From JBFLYZ01 sp040756415 (GTDB taxonomy: Bacteria > Bacteroidota > Bacteroidia > JADZBD01): 17,025 nt of DNA. A program made the translations under genes and the position numbers. The notes under the pieces are model-generated. The model was not told where the DNA came from. It saw only the letters and a list, made by a program, of their open reading frames with translations, and did not search any database. Positions 7,465-14,720 of this stretch are shown here, in pieces. The stretch's first letter is position 1; each line of letters starts with the position of its first letter. The DNA is taken from positions 1 to 17,025 of the forward strand of contig JBFLYZ010000071.1 of NCBI GenBank assembly GCA_040756415.1, written 5' to 3'.

Positions 7465-7473
7465 AAATATTTT

Positions 7474-7481
7474 TATATTTG
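7474..7481 (+). promoter_or_regulatory. Predicted -7 box of the haem/Rieske/barrel operon
   Basis: TATATTTG matches TAnnTTTG and lies 16 nt before the ATG at 7498, giving a leader of roughly 10 nt. The -33 region falls in the operator palindrome. Confidence 0.55.
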
Positions 7482-7497
7482 TCGAAAATTGTTCCGT

Positions 7498-8730
7498 ATG
7501 AGATACCGTAATACCCTTTCGGTTGCAGCCATTATCCTGTGCTTTGTGCTGGCCGTTGTTTCCTGTCAAAAGCTCATGCCGCCCGAGCCGCCTCATGAAG
7601 AGGTGCTGGGGGCTCCGCTCGAAGGCCTTACCCAGGAACAGTTGCTGAACCATGTGCTGGGCGATGAGGAGTTCGGCCGGGTGTTCGGCAGTCATGACGG
7701 CCTGGGGCCTATTTATGTTGCCACCTCGTGCGAGGGCTGCCATATCGGAGACGGCAAAGGCCATCCGCTGACCACGCTCACGCGCTTTAACCGTTACACC
7801 GGGGTATTCTACGACCCCATGGCGGATAAAGGCGGTCCGCAGTTGCAGCACCGCGCCATATCGGGCTACCAGCCGGAGATCATACCGGCTGCGGCAACCG
7901 GGGTTACGCGCCTGCTGCCTCCTTCCGTGGCCGGCCTGGGTTTCCTGGAAGCCGTTCCGGATGCTGCCATCCTGGCCATGGCCGATTCGACCGATGTGAA
8001 CGGTGACGGGGTATCGGGAGTGCCCAACCTGGTAACGGCTCCTCCTTATTTTATCGCGCAAAGCTGGCACATCCCCGTTAACGGAAAGTATATAGGACGA
8101 TTCGGAAGGAAGGCGGGGGCCATTAACCTGCTGCAGCAAACGGCCAACGCATACCTGAATGACATAGGCATCACCTCCGACTTCAATATGGAAGACCTCT
8201 ATAACGTGCAGGTAGGAAACTATTCCGGTGACCATGTTCCCGACCCCGAGGTTTCCGCCAGCACGGTCAACAACGTGGTGTTTTATTTGCGCACGCTGAA
8301 GGTGCCGCCCAGGAGAAATACGGCCGATGCGGATGTGCAGGCCGGTGAGAATATCTTCATGCAGGTAGGCTGCGCCAAATGCCACGTGCCTTCGCTGACC
8401 ACGGGTTATTCGGAGGTGGAGGCGCTCAGCTATAAAACGTTCTATCCCTATACGGACCTGCTGATGCACGATATGGGCCCCGGCCTGGATGACGGATATA
8501 CGGAGGGAACTGCCGCCACCAGCGAATGGAGGACCACTCCCTTATGGGGCCTGGGCCTGCAGCAATATTCACAGGGCGGACAGATGTTCCTGATGCATGA
8601 CGGCCGCGCGGCAACGATAGAGGAGGCCATCAACCTGCATGGCGGGGAAGCATCGGGCAGCCGCACGCAATACCAGGCGCTAAGCCAGGCCGATAAGGAT
8701 AAGCTCATCAAGTTCTTAATGTCCTTATAA
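7498..8730 (+). CDS. Di-haem oxidoreductase lipoprotein (DHOR/DUF1111 family, putative peroxidase)
   Basis: The 410-residue protein has a lipoprotein signal with lipobox VVSC (Cys 23), so it is membrane-anchored outside the cytoplasm. Two c-type haem sites are visible: CEGCH (78-82) and CAKCH (292-296). Family landmarks are GRFGRKA (200-206), TPLWGLG (347-353) and FLMHDGRA-TIEEAI-HGGEA (364-385). This order fits the DHOR family, relatives of MauG/bacterial cytochrome c peroxidases. Its physiological reaction is poorly known, so 'peroxidase' is only a family label. The frame extends three codons up to a TTG, but ATG 7498 starts the signal peptide. Its stop overlaps the Rieske ATG by one base (TAATG). 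A DtxR-type operator upstream suggests metal control; members of this family are reported near iron-regulated imelysin-like lipoproteins, but none is present here. Confidence 0.9.
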   Translation: MRYRNTLSVAAIILCFVLAVVSCQKLMPPEPPHEEVLGAPLEGLTQEQLLNHVLGDEEFGRVFGSHDGLGPIYVATSCEGCHIGDGKGHPLTTLTRFNRYTGVFYDPMADKGGPQLQHRAISGYQPEIIPAAATGVTRLLPPSVAGLGFLEAVPDAAILAMADSTDVNGDGVSGVPNLVTAPPYFIAQSWHIPVNGKYIGRFGRKAGAINLLQQTANAYLNDIGITSDFNMEDLYNVQVGNYSGDHVPDPEVSASTVNNVVFYLRTLKVPPRRNTADADVQAGENIFMQVGCAKCHVPSLTTGYSEVEALSYKTFYPYTDLLMHDMGPGLDDGYTEGTAATSEWRTTPLWGLGLQQYSQGGQMFLMHDGRAATIEEAINLHGGEASGSRTQYQALSQADKDKLIKFLMSL

Positions 8731-9140
8731 TGGAGCGCAGGGACTTTCTGAAGCAGTGCGGTGCCTTGTGCCTTTCATCGGTGGGTATGGCCGCTACCCT
8801 GCAAAGCTGCAAAACGCTGTATGTTCCCAACGAAACGGTGAACAACCGTATCCTGGTGAAAAAAGCGGATTTCCAGCAGGGAAACTTCGTGCTGATAAGG
8901 AACAACCGCCTGCAGGCCCCGCTTTACCTGCGTAAAGAAACGGACGATAAATACACGGCCGTATTGATGCTGTGTACGCACAAGGGATGCGAGCTGAATA
9001 CCGCTGGCGACAGGCTGGTCTGTCCCTGCCATGGCAGTGAATTTTCCCATACCGGGCAGGTGCTCAGCCCACCGGCCGACAAGGACCTGCGCCCATACGC
9101 GGTTACAAGCGATACCAACACGATTTACATACAGCTATGA
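8730..9140 (+). CDS. Rieske [2Fe-2S] lipoprotein
   Basis: This small 136-residue electron-transfer protein has Rieske box 1 CTHKGC (82-87) and box 2 CPCHGSEF (98-105). Cluster ligands are C82, H84, C98 and H101. C87 and C100 can form the disulfide seen in high-potential bc-type Rieske proteins. The N-terminus has MERRDFLK, resembling a Tat motif, and then LQSC, a lipobox with Cys 27. It may thus be folded before export and then lipidated. It is too short for a bc-complex Rieske subunit, and no cytochrome b is nearby. It overlaps the di-haem gene by 1 nt and the barrel gene by 4 nt (ATGA), implying translational coupling. A likely role is passing electrons to or from the di-haem protein. Confidence 0.93.
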   Translation: MERRDFLKQCGALCLSSVGMAATLQSCKTLYVPNETVNNRILVKKADFQQGNFVLIRNNRLQAPLYLRKETDDKYTAVLMLCTHKGCELNTAGDRLVCPCHGSEFSHTGQVLSPPADKDLRPYAVTSDTNTIYIQL

Positions 9141-10357
9141 AAAAAAACATTCTTCTCCTGAAAGGTATGATGCTGGCTTTACTGCTGCCGGCACAGAACG
9201 ACTCGCTTCAGCCGGTCGGGACCGGTGATACGCTGCCGTCCATTAAAGTAAACAAAGACGCGGTGTACGACCGGCCCTTCATCTCGATCGGGAAAACATC
9301 CACGGCCATCGGAGGGTATGTGGAGGGCAATACCAATTATTTTGTAACGGACGGAGTGGCGGAAGGCTTTTCGATGGAGCTCAGGCGATTCAATATTTTT
9401 CTTTATTCACCCATCGGCAACCGGATCAGGTTCCTGTCGGAGCTCGAATTTGAGCATGGAACGGAAGAGATAGCCCTGGAAACGGCCATGCTCGATTTCG
9501 AGATCGCCAGCGCGCTTAGTTTCAGGGCCGGCATCCTGCTGGCGCCCCTGGGGGCATTTAACCAGAACCATGATGGGCCGAAATGGGAGTTCATTGAAAG
9601 GCCCCTGGTCTCCACGCAGATCATACCTTCAACGCTGTCGGAGATAGGTTTTGGTTTTCACGGTAAGCTGTACAGGGCCGACAAGGTGTTCTCGTATGAA
9701 GCCTACCTGGTCAACGGGCTTCAGGATGGAGTGATCCTCAATACGGAGGGCCGCACCTTTCTTCAGGCCGGCAAAAGCGAGGAAATGTTCGCTGAAGACA
9801 ATAACGGCCAGCCCATGTTTACCGGCAAAATAGGCTTCAAGCACAGGAAAATTGCCGAGATCGGGCTTTCTTATTACGGAGGGGTATATAACACTTTTCA
9901 GATCGAAGGCACCCTGATCGACAGTAAGCGCAGGCTGTCGGTCATCGCGCTCGACCTTAACACTGTTATCTTCAGGAAGCTTACGGTCAATGCGGAGGCT
10001 GCGCTGGTCAGCATAGATGTTCCGGCCGCAGCGGGGCAATTTTTCGGAAGCAGGCAAAAAGGTTTTTACGCTGAGGCGGTGTACACCGTTCTCAGGGGTA
10101 CCGTGCTGGGATATGAGAATACGGCAATCAATGTGAATTTAAGGGGCGAGTATATTGATTATAATGACGGAACCTTTGCCGACACGGGCACCAGAATATA
10201 CGATGAGGTGATCGCCCTTGTGCCGGGCATCAGCATACGGCCCTCTTCCAGCACCGTGCTGCGCCTCAACTATCGTTACCACTGGGAATACGATATACTC
10301 GGAAATCCCGCCATCCGCACGGCCGGGTTCCAGGTGGGAGTGGCCAGTTATTTTTAG
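9137..10357 (+). CDS. Outer-membrane beta-barrel, porin-like protein
   Basis: The 406-residue protein begins with a short export signal (MKKNILLLKGMMLALLLPAQ). A strand-rich body runs to the terminal residues VGVASYF, ending in Phe as barrels do. A stretch GYVEGNTNYFVTDG then FSMELRRFNIFLYSPIGNR, with later ILLAPLGAFNQNHDGPKWEF, recalls the phosphate-selective porin O/P-like fold, but I cannot assign the substrate. It is the last gene of the three-gene operon and starts inside the Rieske stop (ATGA). It could be the outer-membrane channel for whatever the di-haem/Rieske pair acts on, such as a metal or its complex (inference). Its stop overlaps the converging small gene by 4 nt. Confidence 0.82.
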   Translation: MKKNILLLKGMMLALLLPAQNDSLQPVGTGDTLPSIKVNKDAVYDRPFISIGKTSTAIGGYVEGNTNYFVTDGVAEGFSMELRRFNIFLYSPIGNRIRFLSELEFEHGTEEIALETAMLDFEIASALSFRAGILLAPLGAFNQNHDGPKWEFIERPLVSTQIIPSTLSEIGFGFHGKLYRADKVFSYEAYLVNGLQDGVILNTEGRTFLQAGKSEEMFAEDNNGQPMFTGKIGFKHRKIAEIGLSYYGGVYNTFQIEGTLIDSKRRLSVIALDLNTVIFRKLTVNAEAALVSIDVPAAAGQFFGSRQKGFYAEAVYTVLRGTVLGYENTAINVNLRGEYIDYNDGTFADTGTRIYDEVIALVPGISIRPSSSTVLRLNYRYHWEYDILGNPAIRTAGFQVGVASYF

Positions 10358-10752
10358 ATGCCCACGAAGGTATAGACCCGGCTGGTCTGGGCCTTGGTGG
10401 CCCCATCGGTGATCTGCACGCTGAGCGAGCCGTCAGCCTGCACGGTACCCGTGAACTTCTGCGAGCCGGTATCGCCTTTTACGCTGAATTTAAGCGAGCA
10501 GCCTTTCAGCTTGTATTTGCCTTTCAGTATACGGTCGCTGTTCTCTTTATTGAACCAGGTGCTTACGTCCTTGATGTTCTTTACCGAGGTCGATACGATC
10601 ACAATACCGTCAGGATAAAAGCGTATGTGCGCATCGGTTTCGTTATCCACCGGGGCGGTGTAAATGCCGTTGTGCCGCACCTGGCACGTATCGTTGGGCG
10701 ATAAGGACAGGAGCAGGGGAGAGATCAGTAAAAGCGCAAGCAGGGTTCTCAT
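10354..10752 (-). CDS. Small exported protein of unknown function
   Basis: The 132-residue protein starts with a hydrophobic leader (MRTLLALLLISPLLLSLS) that fits a signal peptide cleaved near residue 18. Cys 23 is too far from it for a clear lipobox. The mature part has a repeated strand pattern (YTAPVDNETDAHIRFYPDG, KGKYKLKGCSLKFSVKG, KFTGTVQADGSLSVQITDG). It looks like a small beta-barrel or sandwich of the lipocalin-like type that reports on conditional values. No family is recognised with confidence. Its last 4 nt overlap the end of the converging barrel gene, so the two messages overlap tail to tail. Confidence 0.7.
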   Translation of the reverse strand: MRTLLALLLISPLLLSLSPNDTCQVRHNGIYTAPVDNETDAHIRFYPDGIVIVSTSVKNIKDVSTWFNKENSDRILKGKYKLKGCSLKFSVKGDTGSQKFTGTVQADGSLSVQITDGATKAQTSRVYTFVGI

Positions 10753-10757
10753 GGGAC

Positions 10758-10765
10758 CAAAAATA
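10758..10765 (-). promoter_or_regulatory. Possible -7 box for the small exported protein
   Basis: The minus strand reads TATTTTTG, matching TAnnTTTG, but it ends only 5 nt before the ATG. The message would start at or near the ATG (leaderless), or the match is chance. Confidence 0.25.
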
Positions 10766-10778
10766 GCTATAAAAGATA

Positions 10779-10799
10779 AGTCCCGGATTTACCGGGACT
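10779..10799 (-). terminator. Probable terminator of the T9SS cargo gene
   Basis: An 8-bp stem AGTCCCGG / CCGGGACT (10779-10786 with 10792-10799) encloses a 5-nt loop, 10 nt after the stop of the gene at 10809. On the minus strand it is followed by TATCTTTTATAG, a broken T-tract, so termination may be partial. On the plus strand there is no T-tract. Confidence 0.65.
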
Positions 10800-10808
10800 G
10801 ACCTTGAT

Positions 10809-12653
10809 CTATTTCGCAATGTGGACGAAGCCCGTAAGCTCAACCGGTGGGTCGCTCTCGGGGGCGCACCTGTTCTTATACGATGCCACCCAGAAATAAA
10901 CCCCGTCAGGCAATGCTTTACCATTCTTCTTTCCATCCCACGACTGGGTGTAATCCGTTGATTCGAACATCAGCTCGCCCCAGCGGTTATAGATCTTGAT
11001 GCTGTATTCCTTTGCATAGTAGTCAAAATCCTTCCAGTCGGATATCTTGCTTACGTAGGGATAATAGATATCGTTCTTGCCGTCACCGTTCGGGGTGAAG
11101 ATATTGGCCGAGCTGTCCGGTTTCAGGTAGGGGTTCATCGACATATGATCGAGCGTTACCACCGACTGGCGCTTGCATCCGTTCAGGTACCAGGTAAAGT
11201 AATACTGGGATCCGGAAGAAGGATAACCGAACACATACATGTTGCTGGTCGAATCGCCCGAGTAAAGCAGATCAGGCAGGGGCTGCCCGCTGGGATAGCT
11301 CAGCCAGATATAAGACGGAGACTGCCCCATCTGTATGGGATATTGCAGGAAGGCCATGGAGTCGCCATCACAGAAGTACAGGGTGGTGTTGAGGGTATCC
11401 TGCGGCTGCGGGGGCTGCGTAATGGTAAGCGTATCGTAAAAGCGGCAGCCCAGGCTGTCTTCCATGATCAATATATAAGTACCGGCATAAACACTGTCTG
11501 TTATGGTAGCACCGTTGGTGTTGATCGAGTCAACAGGAACACCGGTTATCGTTTCCCAGTAGAAAGTAAAACCAGGTATGCCGCTGTTGGGCGTGGTGGT
11601 AATGCTTCCCAATGCGCCATAACAAGGTGCGTTGGTAGTGGTGGTAGTGGCCGTGATGGTGGTGGGCACCAGGGTCACGTTAAGCGTAGTGGGGCAGTTG
11701 GCCGCTGAGGTCATGTTCACGGTAAACACGTCACCGATCTGCGCTGAGCCGGTATAAAAGAGCGTATCGTTATTGCTGTTGGGTATGGGGTTGCCAAGGG
11801 GATCGAACCACTGGTAAACGGCATAGTTGGCGGGCGCGATGAGCACGATGGTTCCGTTGCCGCCCGGGCAGAACTGGGCCTGGGCCTGGAGCTGGGTACA
11901 GCCCGCATCGATCCATGCCATGCCCCAGTGGCCGCTGTAACCGCAATCCTTGGTGTTGAAGGCCAGGGTCACCTGCTGGTTAAGGTAAGGAGCCAGGTCA
12001 ATGCCTACGGTCACCCAGCAGAGGTACTGGCAATAGGTAAAAGGAGCGGGGGCTGAAGTGGGGTTCTGGATAAAGCCGGAATCATTATAGCCCGATGCCA
12101 CCACGTATGAACCGCAGGGGCCGGTAACCACGTTGCCGTTCTGGTCGAGTATCTCTACCCAGAAGGCGGGCTGGTTGAGCGAGTCGTGACCGGGATCTTC
12201 GAGCAATACGGCATAGGAATAATAGAAGCCCATGTTGCAGGAGTCGACCGTCATCGAATAGGTGAGGCGTTCAGCGCCCGCACCGGTTACGGTGTTGCCC
12301 AGGATACCGGTCACGGTGCCTCCACCGGGAGCGATGGTGGTCATGCAGGTGTTCAGGGTCAGGGGCAGGCTGGCCAGGTAGCATCCTGCAATCTGAGTTG
12401 AGCCGTTCGACCAGAGGCTATGCCTTCCGGTATACCCTGTTCCGGGCATGGTATTGTTCTGGCTGAAGGGCGTGCTGCTGCCCCAAACGGGAGTAGGAGC
12501 GGTGCCGGTCCAGGCCTGCCATCCGGTAAAGTTGTTGTTCTCAAAGCCGGCATTCGGGCAGCAGTTGGTCTGCTGGGCGAAGCCGTTGTTTATTGCCAGT
12601 AAGAAAAATGCTGTAGCACAGAACGCGGGCAGTAGATTCTTTGTCATCCTCAT
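10809..12653 (-). CDS. Secreted T9SS type B cargo protein with gliding-motility-associated C-terminal domain
   Basis: The 614-residue protein has a signal peptide (TKNLLPAFCATAFFLLAINNGFA, cleavage before Q). The N-terminal part (about 28-250) opens with CCPNAGFENNNFTGW, the start typical of carbohydrate-binding-like jelly rolls. A middle part (about 330-415) with TTTNAPCYGALGSITTTPNSG and YAGTYILIMEDSLGC is SprB-repeat-like. The C-terminus (about 514-614) holds NIFTPNGDGKND, IKIYNRWGELMFES and GVYFWVASYKN, the type B sorting domain read by the type IX secretion system. It is therefore expected on the cell surface or outside, as an adhesin or matrix protein rather than an enzyme. ATG 12653 is used; ATG 12647 is equally possible. 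A good promoter precedes it. No T9SS machinery gene lies in the window. Confidence 0.9.
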   Translation of the reverse strand: MRMTKNLLPAFCATAFFLLAINNGFAQQTNCCPNAGFENNNFTGWQAWTGTAPTPVWGSSTPFSQNNTMPGTGYTGRHSLWSNGSTQIAGCYLASLPLTLNTCMTTIAPGGGTVTGILGNTVTGAGAERLTYSMTVDSCNMGFYYSYAVLLEDPGHDSLNQPAFWVEILDQNGNVVTGPCGSYVVASGYNDSGFIQNPTSAPAPFTYCQYLCWVTVGIDLAPYLNQQVTLAFNTKDCGYSGHWGMAWIDAGCTQLQAQAQFCPGGNGTIVLIAPANYAVYQWFDPLGNPIPNSNNDTLFYTGSAQIGDVFTVNMTSAANCPTTLNVTLVPTTITATTTTTNAPCYGALGSITTTPNSGIPGFTFYWETITGVPVDSINTNGATITDSVYAGTYILIMEDSLGCRFYDTLTITQPPQPQDTLNTTLYFCDGDSMAFLQYPIQMGQSPSYIWLSYPSGQPLPDLLYSGDSTSNMYVFGYPSSGSQYYFTWYLNGCKRQSVVTLDHMSMNPYLKPDSSANIFTPNGDGKNDIYYPYVSKISDWKDFDYYAKEYSIKIYNRWGELMFESTDYTQSWDGKKNGKALPDGVYFWVASYKNRCAPESDPPVELTGFVHIAK

Positions 12654-12713
12654 AGGGTTAATTTAGGTGTAAAGTTAGCGGGCGCAGTTTTATACCTTTC
12701 CTTTTGTTGGGGA

Positions 12714-12744
12714 CAAATATATAATTTTTTAATTACCTCTTCAA
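12714..12744 (-). promoter_or_regulatory. Predicted promoter of the T9SS cargo gene
   Basis: On the minus strand TTG (12744-12742) and TATATTTG (12721-12714) are 20 nt apart, the best -33/-7 pair in the window. The leader is about 55 nt. The -33 part lies within the end of the upstream anti-sigma-like gene, so the cargo gene can be expressed on its own. Confidence 0.55.
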
Positions 12745-13917
12745 TGTAATGGGTCCGGAATATTCATAGATCTTTCCGTCTACCCCGATACACTTTACAA
12801 TGTACGCATAGGTGCCCTGGGGACATTGCTTGCCATTGTTCATATTAATGCCGTCCCAGCCTCCGTCCATAGCCTCCCATTTGGCCACCATTTCGCCCGA
12901 GCGGTCGTAGATCACCACCTTGATGGATACGATCTCATCGCCCAGCACTTTGAACACATCGTTCATGCCGTCACCGTTAGGCGTAAAGTTGTTCGGGATA
13001 AAGGCGATCTTGGAGCTGCTCAGCACCTGGATGGTAATGGTATCGCTGCCCGATTTGTTATCCGCGCTGGTCGACTTGAGCACGATGGTGTAGGTGCCGG
13101 GCTTTTCGAACACGTGCGTGGGACTGTTCTCGATGCTGATGGAAGATCCATCGCCAAAGTTCCATTCGTTGTATTCGCTGCCGGCCTGGTTGGAGAAGGA
13201 TACGGTAAGCGGTGCGTAGCCTCCCTTGGGCGTTACCGCGATCTTGGCAACGGATTTGTTCGAGATCAGCTCCATCACCTCTTCCTTATCCTGCTCGGTG
13301 ATCTCGTTGTTCTCAGCAGAAGTGTGGTCGACCATGCTCTGGAGGTTCATCACCACTTTGCCGGAGGTGGTTTGATTGATGTCAGTATAGGCCAGCGTTT
13401 CGTCCTCGTCACCTATATTCTCGCTGCCGTTGCGCGAAGCGGTATTGCTTGCCGTGCTCTTTTCCTTCTTTTCGGCCATGGGCTCGGTAGCCGTGCTCGA
13501 AGGGCTGCTCACGTGCATATTGCCGGGCTGCTGAACAGCGGTATTGGAGAAAGAGGAAATGTTATGATTTTCTGTTTTGGCATCGCTGATCGTTCCGCTG
13601 GGCTGCTGATCAGCGCCCGTGGTATTGATCGTAGCGCTTTCAGTAAGGGGGGTGGTATTGTTGACGGCCAGGGGCTGTTGGGCATCCTGGTTCATGATAA
13701 CGATAAAGGTGGTAACGGCTACAAGGCCTGCGGCAGCGCTGCCCAGGATGAACTTGCCGCCCAGTTTCGACAGCAGGGAGCCGGTATGGGAAGAAGAACC
13801 GGATTTCTTCAGGCTTTTCTGGATGTTGTTCCACACCTCGGGCCTCACATCGCTTTCGAAGCTTTCGAAAGCCTGTTTAAACACATCTTCCATATGCTGG
13901 GGATTTTTATGTTCCAT
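12733..13917 (-). CDS. Anti-sigma-like membrane protein with PKD domain and T9SS type B C-terminal domain
   Basis: From ATG 13917 the protein is 394 residues. Residues 1-54 are cytoplasmic, with the Bacteroidota anti-sigma-like pattern DVFKQAFESFESDVRPEVWNNIQ. One membrane helix follows (about 55-76). A long Ser/Thr/Asn-rich linker (about 78-215) contains a Glu-rich segment near its end. A PKD domain (about 222-297, with WNFGDGS and HVFEKPGTYTIVL) follows. The last part (300-394) is a gliding-motility-associated domain with FTPNGDGMNDVF, VVIYDRSGEMV and GTYAYIVKC. It overlaps the sigma-factor gene by 11 nt. An in-frame GTG at 13926 and an ATG at 13893 are alternative starts. The expected role is to hold the sigma factor until an envelope signal arrives (inference). 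A T9SS-type ending on an uncleaved inner-membrane anchor is odd. Confidence 0.85.
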   Translation of the reverse strand: MEHKNPQHMEDVFKQAFESFESDVRPEVWNNIQKSLKKSGSSSHTGSLLSKLGGKFILGSAAAGLVAVTTFIVIMNQDAQQPLAVNNTTPLTESATINTTGADQQPSGTISDAKTENHNISSFSNTAVQQPGNMHVSSPSSTATEPMAEKKEKSTASNTASRNGSENIGDEDETLAYTDINQTTSGKVVMNLQSMVDHTSAENNEITEQDKEEVMELISNKSVAKIAVTPKGGYAPLTVSFSNQAGSEYNEWNFGDGSSISIENSPTHVFEKPGTYTIVLKSTSADNKSGSDTITIQVLSSSKIAFIPNNFTPNGDGMNDVFKVLGDEIVSIKVVIYDRSGEMVAKWEAMDGGWDGINMNNGKQCPQGTYAYIVKCIGVDGKIYEYSGPITLKR

Positions 13918-14491
13918 ATTCTTCACTGTACGTTTCGTTAAACCGTTCTTCGGTCTTTAATGCTTTCTGAAGGTAAGCCCGGGCCCTTGAATACTGGGAC
14001 TTGGACGTGCCTTCCGATATATTGAGCTGTTCAGCGATCTCCTTGTGGCTATAACCTTCTATGGCAAACAGGTTAAAGACCGTACGGAAACCAGCAGGCA
14101 GGGTCTGGATGAGCTTTAGCAACTCTTTGGCATCCAATGAGTTGGACACCTGGTGATCTCCCGGCAGCATGTATTCCACGCTATCGAGGTCTACCTTTTG
14201 CCTGGAGGCCTTGTTCTGCCTGTAATTGTTCAGGGCCGTATTCACCATGATCCTCCTGATCCAGCCCTCGAGCGAACCGCTTCCCTTGAACGTCTCAATA
14301 TTCTCAAAGATCTTTATGAACGCATTCTGCAATATATCTTCCGCCTCATCCCGGCTATCTGCGTATCGAAGGCAAACCCCCATCATCTTCCGCGAAAACC
14401 TCTCGTACAAGAGCTTTTGTGCAAGAGGGTTATTCTCTACGCATCCCTTAACCAACTCTTCATCGGTCATTGTATTGCCGTGTTCAATCAT
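13907..14491 (-). CDS. ECF-type RNA polymerase sigma factor
   Basis: The 194-residue sigma-70-family factor has region 2 at about 30-95 (FSRKMMGVCLRYADSRDEAEDILQNAFIKIF, then GWIRRIMVNTALNNYR). Region 4 is at about 128-180 (LPAGFRTVFNLFAIEGYSHKEIAEQLNISEGTSKSQYSRAR), with no regions 1 or 3. It would direct RNA polymerase to a small set of promoters. Its end overlaps the anti-sigma-like gene, the usual arrangement for a regulated pair. ATG 14491 is used; ATG 14470 (MTDEELVKG) is an alternative that leaves the domains unchanged. No TAnnTTTG box precedes it, so it may have a different promoter. Targets are unknown; the neighbouring T9SS cargo gene is a candidate. Confidence 0.93.
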   Translation of the reverse strand: MIEHGNTMTDEELVKGCVENNPLAQKLLYERFSRKMMGVCLRYADSRDEAEDILQNAFIKIFENIETFKGSGSLEGWIRRIMVNTALNNYRQNKASRQKVDLDSVEYMLPGDHQVSNSLDAKELLKLIQTLPAGFRTVFNLFAIEGYSHKEIAEQLNISEGTSKSQYSRARAYLQKALKTEERFNETYSEEYGT

Positions 14492-14689
14492 TAAGATACA
14501 GTTTAAGTGCTAAAGGTTGCATGGAGGGTGGAAATTGCCAGAAAAAACCTGCCGGAAACCTTTGGCTTTGAGGGCGCAACCACAAATATCGGCTAAAAAT
14601 CCCATATTCTGAAATAATGTGGAATAATTCTTGGTTAGGCCGGGAAAGCCCGAAAAAGGATAATTTTTTCAGTTACGCAATGAATTTAC

Positions 14690-14697
14690 TAGTTTTG
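14690..14697 (+). promoter_or_regulatory. Predicted -7 box of the TPR protein gene
   Basis: TAGTTTTG matches TAnnTTTG, 23 nt before the ATG. The remainder of the 229-bp divergent gap (14492-14720) shows a small inverted repeat GGCCGGGAAAGCCC-type at about 14639-14652 but no other clear element. Confidence 0.4.
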
Positions 14698-14720
14698 CCC
14701 TCGTAAAACCCTTCCTCAAG

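Noticed and set aside
12826..13941. Long plus-strand open frame antisense to the anti-sigma-like gene
   Set aside because: No recognisable domain; the opposite strand has PKD and type B motifs and the sigma overlap.
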